In this document: positions 25,688 to 29,384 of the stretch, piece by piece
Layout of the letters: the number at the start of each line of letters is the position of its first letter
Position numbering within the stretch: the first letter of the stretch is position 1
NCBI GenBank assembly: GCA_041689775.1
Contig: JBDNFP010000063.1
Location: 1-29,384 of the forward strand
Source of the DNA: JBDNFP01 sp041689775
GTDB lineage: Bacteria > Bacteroidota > Bacteroidia > Cytophagales > Spirosomataceae
Length of the DNA: 29,384 nt
Reading direction: 5' to 3'
Notes under the pieces: model-generated
The model's input: the letters and a program-made list of their open reading frames with translations, nothing else
The model's database searches: none
Told to the model about the DNA's origin: nothing
Made by a program: the position numbers and the translations under genes

Positions 25688-26698
25688 TTATATAAGTAAT
25701 TTAACTTCTATTTTTGTTCCTTTGTTTACTTTGGAGGCAATTTCAAGGGTTCCATTGAGTAATCTTACTCTGGTTCTTATATTTTCAAGGCCATGATGAA
25801 TTTGGGAATGATCGCTCCTTTTATTCATTTTTCTTCTATCAAAACCCTTTCCATCATCCATCACAATCAGTATAATTCCCGAGGAGTTTAGCTGCATAAT
25901 TACCTTAATATCAGTGGCCTCCGAATGCTTTACTGCGTTGTTCAAGGCCTCTTGGGCGATCCGGTACAGTCCAATTTCCTGAACGGTAGTCAGACGCACC
26001 ATCGCCCCTGCTCCTCTACATTCAATGCTCATTCCAGAAGAACTTACCGTCTGCTCTACCATTAATTTAAGCGCCGCTTCCAGTCCAAAATCACTCAGAA
26101 CCGAGGGCATCAGATTATAGGCTACCTGCCGCGTATTCTGGATAGTGTCCTGCAATAAACTCCGTAATTGTTCTACCCTTTGTCTTTGTTTATCGTTTTC
26201 AAAAGGTACCTGCCTCAGCTTTTCAACGTGGAGTTTCAGCCCAGTAAGCATCTGCCCGATACCGTCGTGCAGTTCCCTGGCAAAACGTTTTCTTTCCTCT
26301 TCCTGCCCTTCCAACAGGGCCGCCGTTCTTACTATCTCTTCCGCCAACTGTAATTGATACTTCTCCTCGTTGGTTTTTAGTAGCTTCTTCTGAGTCATAA
26401 CCAGCTTCCGGTTAGCGTCAGCCAGTTTTTCATTGGTTATTTTTAACTGACCTTCTGATTCAGAAAGCATTCTGATAACTTGTTTTGTATAATTAACCAC
26501 GGGCCTGAAAACAAAAACACCTTCCAGAATTAACACCACTAAGGTAGCCAAGGTAAGTATCCATTCAATACATTCGAGGTACTGTACCCGTTGTAAACTC
26601 TCGGCATAAAACCGAAAAACAATGGCGTCCATTTGCCTCAAAAAGGAGGGCTCTTTGTCGAGAATTACAAGCAGCGCCGCCTGTTTCTGATTATTCAT
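25688..26698 (-). CDS. Histidine kinase, NarX type (C-terminal part of a split gene)
   Basis: This 336-residue protein holds the second half of a PilJ-type sensor domain, one membrane segment (ILTLATLVVLILEGVFVF, about 47-64), a coiled-coil linker (about 75-130), a HisKA_3 domain with His144 in RFARELHDGIGQML, and an HATPase domain with EALNNAVKH (N box), DDGKGFD (G1 box) and HHGLENIRTRVRLLNGTLEI. It would phosphorylate the response regulator encoded eight bases downstream. Its ATG overlaps the TGA of the preceding frame as ATGA. Normally one protein of this family contains both halves, so this is either a frameshifted gene or a translationally coupled split kinase. Confidence 0.88.
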   Translation of the reverse strand: MNNQKQAALLVILDKEPSFLRQMDAIVFRFYAESLQRVQYLECIEWILTLATLVVLILEGVFVFRPVVNYTKQVIRMLSESEGQLKITNEKLADANRKLVMTQKKLLKTNEEKYQLQLAEEIVRTAALLEGQEEERKRFARELHDGIGQMLTGLKLHVEKLRQVPFENDKQRQRVEQLRSLLQDTIQNTRQVAYNLMPSVLSDFGLEAALKLMVEQTVSSSGMSIECRGAGAMVRLTTVQEIGLYRIAQEALNNAVKHSEATDIKVIMQLNSSGIILIVMDDGKGFDRRKMNKRSDHSQIHHGLENIRTRVRLLNGTLEIASKVNKGTKIEVKLLI

Positions 26699-27120
26699 AG
26701 AGACCGGACCGGGGAGTCAATTAACCGAAAACCCGTGTGCATTGATTCAAAAATGGGTTGTAAATCGGCGAACATACTGTCTAACCTTGCGCTCTTCGGA
26801 ACAACGTACTCTTTTTCCATTCTTAACAGCCAAGCTCGGAGATCTTCGTGGCTGTTAAACCAAAGATCCGTCAGGTTTTCTAAATCTGTTTGATCCGTAT
26901 GAACAATTTCCTGCGTCCTGAGTAGTGCCAGTTTGGTAAGTTGCTGGCTAAGCATACGTTGCCGTCCGGCCACATTTACCACCCGACCGTCATCATGTAG
27001 CCCTCTGATTGTCTTTTTAACAAACCATAATCCACTGAGCGTCAGAATAGCTACCATCGCAAGTGCCAACACGTAGTACTGCGTAAGGCGGGTAGCGACC
27101 TGATAATCAAGTTGATTCAT
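26695..27120 (-). CDS. PilJ/NarX-like nitrate-sensor domain (N-terminal part of a split kinase)
   Basis: This 141-residue protein has one membrane segment (YYVLALAMVAILTLSGLWFV, residues 15-34) and then the first half of a PilJ-type periplasmic sensor. VVNVAGRQRMLSQQLTKLAL at residues 47-66 corresponds to the P-box of NarX/NarQ (N-x-A-G-x-x-R-M-x-S), which binds nitrate through its Arg. It stops at ESMHTGFRLIDSPVRSL, where homologous kinases continue through a second helical repeat into the second membrane segment. The following frame supplies exactly that part, in a -1 relation. A fifth C in the CCCC run at about 26711-26714 would join the two. The start is ATG. Confidence 0.8.
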   Translation of the reverse strand: MNQLDYQVATRLTQYYVLALAMVAILTLSGLWFVKKTIRGLHDDGRVVNVAGRQRMLSQQLTKLALLRTQEIVHTDQTDLENLTDLWFNSHEDLRAWLLRMEKEYVVPKSARLDSMFADLQPIFESMHTGFRLIDSPVRSL

Positions 27121-27361
27121 TGCTTTTTATAGGGTAATATATACAATATCATGATCTATTTTGACCCAAAAAGTTGGTATTAAGTATACCAATACCATTC
27201 AGATAGAACACTGGGCCGCCAACACTCCCTTTTCCGCGCTCCCAAAAACTAATGTATTTCCCGCCTGTCAGGTACCCAAATCAGAATTAAGTCCCACGGG
27301 GAAGGAAATCGCATTGGGTTGATTTTTGTATATTAGCCTCCTCATTTAGGTAAAAATACTC
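27121..27361. promoter_or_regulatory. Divergent regulatory region of the nitrate genes
   Basis: These 241 bases separate the sensor-kinase gene (leftward) from the nitrate-reductase-associated gene (rightward) and should hold promoters for both. The clearest element is the inverted repeat at 27174-27192. No Bacteroidota -7/-33 pair with correct spacing could be assigned with confidence and no small gene is seen. Confidence 0.45.
27174..27192. promoter_or_regulatory. Perfect 7-5-7 inverted repeat, candidate operator
   Basis: TTGGTAT (27174-27180) and ATACCAA (27186-27192) form a perfect inverted repeat with a five-base spacer TAAGT. It lies 54 bases before the kinase start and 170 bases before the nitrate-reductase-associated start. 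TACCAAT within it resembles the heptamer bound by NarL in enterobacteria, but the spacing differs from the 7-2-7 arrangement known there. It is a plausible binding site for the local NarL-type regulator. Confidence 0.4.
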
Positions 27362-27817
27362 GTGAAGCCAGTTTATTTTAATTTTGAAAATGATTTTGTA
27401 GATACCTTACGCTGTATCCCCATGATTGTACGCTACAAGTTAGACACCTGCGATAAAAAACTACAGTTGCCCGAATGGAATAAACTACATCCGGAAGAAA
27501 AAGAATTACTGGCTGAACTAGCCTGTGAATCTCCTCGGGAAATAGTGTTGTATCAGGCTAAGCTGGACGAAATAGTCTGGAAGCGCAGTCAGAAAAATAT
27601 TAAAGATTTAGGGAAAATTGACCCCAGCTGGGAGAACCTGAACGATGTCCCCACCGAAATACAACAAAAAGCGCAGGAATGGGATTGTGCACCATTAACG
27701 CAACCACAATGGAGTAGCCTTAATCTACTTCAACGCTTCGCACTCGTGAAGCTCAGCCGATCGGGGCACGAAGGAGAAAATTTCCCAAAGGCATTAGTGG
27801 AGTTTGGTGTAGTATAA
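27362..27817 (+). CDS. Nitrate-reductase-associated protein
   Basis: This 151-residue protein matches the conserved nitrate-reductase-associated family, which in cyanobacteria and other bacteria is encoded next to assimilatory nitrate reductase. The signature is at the N-terminus: FNFENDFVDTLRCIPMIVRY and then KLDTCDKKLQLPEWNKL. The rest is helical with several Trp residues (WKRSQ, WENLN, WDCAP, WSSLN). It has no signal peptide and no known catalytic motif, so it is a cytoplasmic protein whose exact role is unknown; a part in assembly or regulation is often supposed. The start is GTG; no nearer ATG fits. It is convergent with mobA, 12 bases away. Confidence 0.85.
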   Translation: MKPVYFNFENDFVDTLRCIPMIVRYKLDTCDKKLQLPEWNKLHPEEKELLAELACESPREIVLYQAKLDEIVWKRSQKNIKDLGKIDPSWENLNDVPTEIQQKAQEWDCAPLTQPQWSSLNLLQRFALVKLSRSGHEGENFPKALVEFGVV

Positions 27818-27829
27818 TCAGCAATCAAC

Positions 27830-28426
27830 TTACTGCACATCTTCCGGATAGTTGGCGTTCAAAAATACCTTGGTGGTAATAGTCTTAGGTCTGTACGTGG
27901 CGGTTCGCCCTCCCTTCATAACATCCATCAGGCAAAGGCGAGGCGTCGCTTCTAACCGCAACTGTTTATCAACCTTGAAAAGGTAGGAAGCTGCGTAAAT
28001 ACCGGGGAAGGGTTGAATTAGATTCCCCTCTTCAAAGACCCAAGCATCATGGTCAGAATGATTTTGGTAAAATCCAATAAGATCACGAAGGGTACTCTCC
28101 GTGATATGAGGCATATCGCAGGGAAGTACCAATACATCTTTATCGGGATAGTAGTGGTGAAAACTCAGCAAGCCTTTCAGTGGTCCACCTACGACCAAAT
28201 CCTGATCCTCTAATAATTCAAAGACTGGGTATACCTCAGTACTGTAAGCTGCCCGCTGCTGCTCCCGGATCATAATACTGACGGGAAGGCCAATATTCCT
28301 CAGCAGCTCCCCGGCGCGATTGACCCACGCTACCGACTCCGTTTGGATCAAGCCCTTATCACGACCCATGCGCCGACTTTCGCCACCGCTGAGTATTAAC
28401 CCGTGAAGTATTGCGTTATTTTTCAT
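27830..28426 (-). CDS. mobA: Molybdenum cofactor guanylyltransferase
   Basis: This 198-residue cytoplasmic enzyme attaches GMP to molybdopterin to form the bis-MGD cofactor used by nitrate reductases of the DMSO-reductase family. The N-terminal nucleotide-binding signature LILSGGESRRMGRDKGLI is a textbook MobA motif (L-x-G-G-x-S-x-R-M-G-x-D-K). VLVLPCDMPHIT near residue 100 carries the metal-binding Asp. GGPLKGLLSF matches the family GGPLAGI element. The length is typical and the start is ATG. It lies 36 bases after the siroheme gene on the same strand, so the two cofactor genes are probably co-transcribed. Confidence 0.93.
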   Translation of the reverse strand: MKNNAILHGLILSGGESRRMGRDKGLIQTESVAWVNRAGELLRNIGLPVSIMIREQQRAAYSTEVYPVFELLEDQDLVVGGPLKGLLSFHHYYPDKDVLVLPCDMPHITESTLRDLIGFYQNHSDHDAWVFEEGNLIQPFPGIYAASYLFKVDKQLRLEATPRLCLMDVMKGGRTATYRPKTITTKVFLNANYPEDVQ

Positions 28427-28462
28427 GACATCAGGAAGTATGAATCGGTATAGATCTTGTGC

Positions 28463-29080
28463 TTACGATAATTCTTGTTTCGTGCCCTGCTTTACTTCCA
28501 CTTTACTTTTTACCAACACTTCCGTAATACGATTGAGTTCTTCCACTTTATAGGCAAAATCTCCCCGGAGCGTATCCCGTACCGCTTTCAGTTGGTCCAT
28601 TGCCGTTTCGAGGTCGTCAGGAAGAGCCTCCGTGAGTACCTCGCGCAAACGTTTAGCTAAGGTTGGCGACATTCCGTTGGTCGAGATAGCTACTTTTAAA
28701 TTCCCCTTTTTTACAACTGATGAAAGGTAAAAATCACAATAGTCAGGGGTATCGGCCACGTTACAGAGTAGGTGTCGTGCACGAGCTACCCGCTTGATCC
28801 GTTTATTCTCCTCTTTGTTATTGGTAGCCACGATTATCACATCTTTTTCATCGAGATCGGCATCTTCAAACTTCCGGGTAATCAGGGTGACCTTAGGCTT
28901 TTCGGCGGCAATTGCTGTAATCTCATTCCGGATTTCCGGAGAAACTAATGTTATGGTAGCTCCGGGAGAATTATTGAGTACGGCTTCAATTTTTTCAAGA
29001 CCAACGTACCCTCCTCCTACGATCAGCAAATGGAGGTCGTCGTTTTCAAGTTTGAGAAATACGGGGAATAGATTATTCAA
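28463..29080 (-). CDS. Precorrin-2 dehydrogenase / sirohydrochlorin ferrochelatase (Met8/CysG N-terminal type)
   Basis: This 205-residue enzyme makes siroheme from precorrin-2: it oxidises precorrin-2 with NAD and can insert iron. The NAD-binding loop LLIVGGGYVGLEKIEAVL is near the N-terminus, VIIVATNNKEENKRI follows in the Rossmann fold, and CNVADTPDYCDFYLSS contains the conserved Asp of the active site. AISTNGMSPTLAKRLRE matches the dimerisation/C-terminal part. There is no methyltransferase half, so it is a stand-alone form and a separate SUMT must exist. The start is TTG: the family usually begins M-N-x-L-F-P-x-F-L-K-L, and no ATG is near. Siroheme is needed by assimilatory nitrite and sulphite reductases. 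Confidence 0.9.
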   Translation of the reverse strand: MNNLFPVFLKLENDDLHLLIVGGGYVGLEKIEAVLNNSPGATITLVSPEIRNEITAIAAEKPKVTLITRKFEDADLDEKDVIIVATNNKEENKRIKRVARARHLLCNVADTPDYCDFYLSSVVKKGNLKVAISTNGMSPTLAKRLREVLTEALPDDLETAMDQLKAVRDTLRGDFAYKVEELNRITEVLVKSKVEVKQGTKQELS

Positions 29081-29272
29081 TGCTTTGGCGGTTAATTTTA
29101 CAACGGCTTTTGTTTTCTTTAACTCATTTTCGGGTAATAAAGTTGACCTAGTACCAAGCAGCCCGGCGCAGATAAGGCTAAAACAAATTGATCAAACTAA
29201 AAGGTATCCTTTTTACTTCATAGAAAATCGCGGTATCCGAATACTGGTACTGGGTATATAATTTATGATTCG

Positions 29273-29280
29273 TAACTTTG
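29273..29280 (+). promoter_or_regulatory. Candidate Bacteroidota -7 promoter box
   Basis: TAACTTTG fits TANNTTTG and ends four bases before the ATG at 29285, which would give a nearly leaderless transcript. No -33 TTTG was found at the usual distance, so support is weak. Confidence 0.3.
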
Positions 29281-29284
29281 TGCC

Positions 29285-29384
29285 ATGGATCTTGACTTTG
29301 ACAAATACAAACTGCTACAATACTGCACCAATGAATCGTGCAAATACCATAACCAAATTGGCTTGGGCAACATATGCACACTAA
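29285..29384 (+). CDS. 5' end of a small Cys-containing protein, possibly a transposase
   Basis: An open frame starts with ATG at 29285 and runs off the window after 33 codons. It begins MDLDFDKYKLLQYCTNESCK and continues YHNQIGLGNICTL. Cys residues at 14, 19 and 31 resemble the start of a zinc-ribbon, as found at the N-terminus of IS1- or IS1595-like transposases in Bacteroidota. From recollection of such proteins I favour a transposase, but too little is visible to be sure. An exact repeat GGTATCC at 29203-29209 and 29232-29238 lies upstream and may belong to an element end. Confidence 0.4.
   Translation, partial: MDLDFDKYKLLQYCTNESCKYHNQIGLGNICTL

Noticed and set aside
29178..29381. A 67-codon frame on the minus strand at the right edge
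   Set aside because: It overlaps the more convincing plus-strand start at 29285, is rich in Cys and His by frame effect and has no recognised motif.
1..29384. CRISPR arrays, tRNA or rRNA genes, prophage or toxin-antitoxin pairs
   Set aside because: I looked for repeat-spacer periodicity, tRNA-like cloverleaf ends and typical small gene pairs and saw none.

Overview
The window looks like chromosome of a Bacteroidota bacterium, most likely of the Cytophagales type. The evidence is two SusC/SusD outer-membrane pairs, lipoproteins with Bacteroidota-style signal peptides, a metalloprotease with a type IX secretion tail, and a NarX-like kinase with a PilJ-type sensor domain. Base composition is moderate. 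No rRNA, tRNA or CRISPR array was seen. No genus is assigned.

Region 1 (about 125-10562) is a surface-polysaccharide locus built around a divergent centre at 7307-7633. Leftward from there run a UDP-N-acetylhexosamine dehydrogenase of the TviB/WbpO type, a GT4 glycosyltransferase, the UDP-GlcNAc 2-epimerase WecB, a Wzx-like flippase and a SAM methyltransferase. A GNAT/FemAB-like acyltransferase sits on the other strand at the far left. Rightward run an FkbM methyltransferase, a WcaC-like GT4 and a GT2 enzyme. Together they could make an amino-uronic sugar, build a decorated repeat unit and flip it across the inner membrane. No polymerase or outer-membrane export gene is in view. The dehydrogenase has lost the usual Asp four residues after its catalytic Cys.

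Region 2 (10567-11085) is a single secreted redoxin-fold protein, convergent with the glycan genes.

Region 3 (11637-24742) holds two consecutive SusC/SusD pairs separated by a very long terminator-like hairpin. Two small lipoproteins (one with a Calx-beta-like domain, one lipocalin-like) and an M43 metalloprotease with PKD and type IX sorting domains follow. There is no glycosidase or lyase, so the set reads better as a protein or peptide utilisation locus than as a polysaccharide one. That is an inference.

Region 4 (24978-29080) is the edge of a nitrate assimilation cluster. It has a NarL-like regulator, a NarX-like kinase split into two overlapping reading frames, a nitrate-reductase-associated protein, the molybdenum-cofactor enzyme MobA and a siroheme-synthesis dehydrogenase. 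The two cofactor enzymes suit a molybdenum nitrate reductase and a siroheme nitrite reductase encoded nearby. The window ends inside a small Cys-containing reading frame that may be the start of a transposase.
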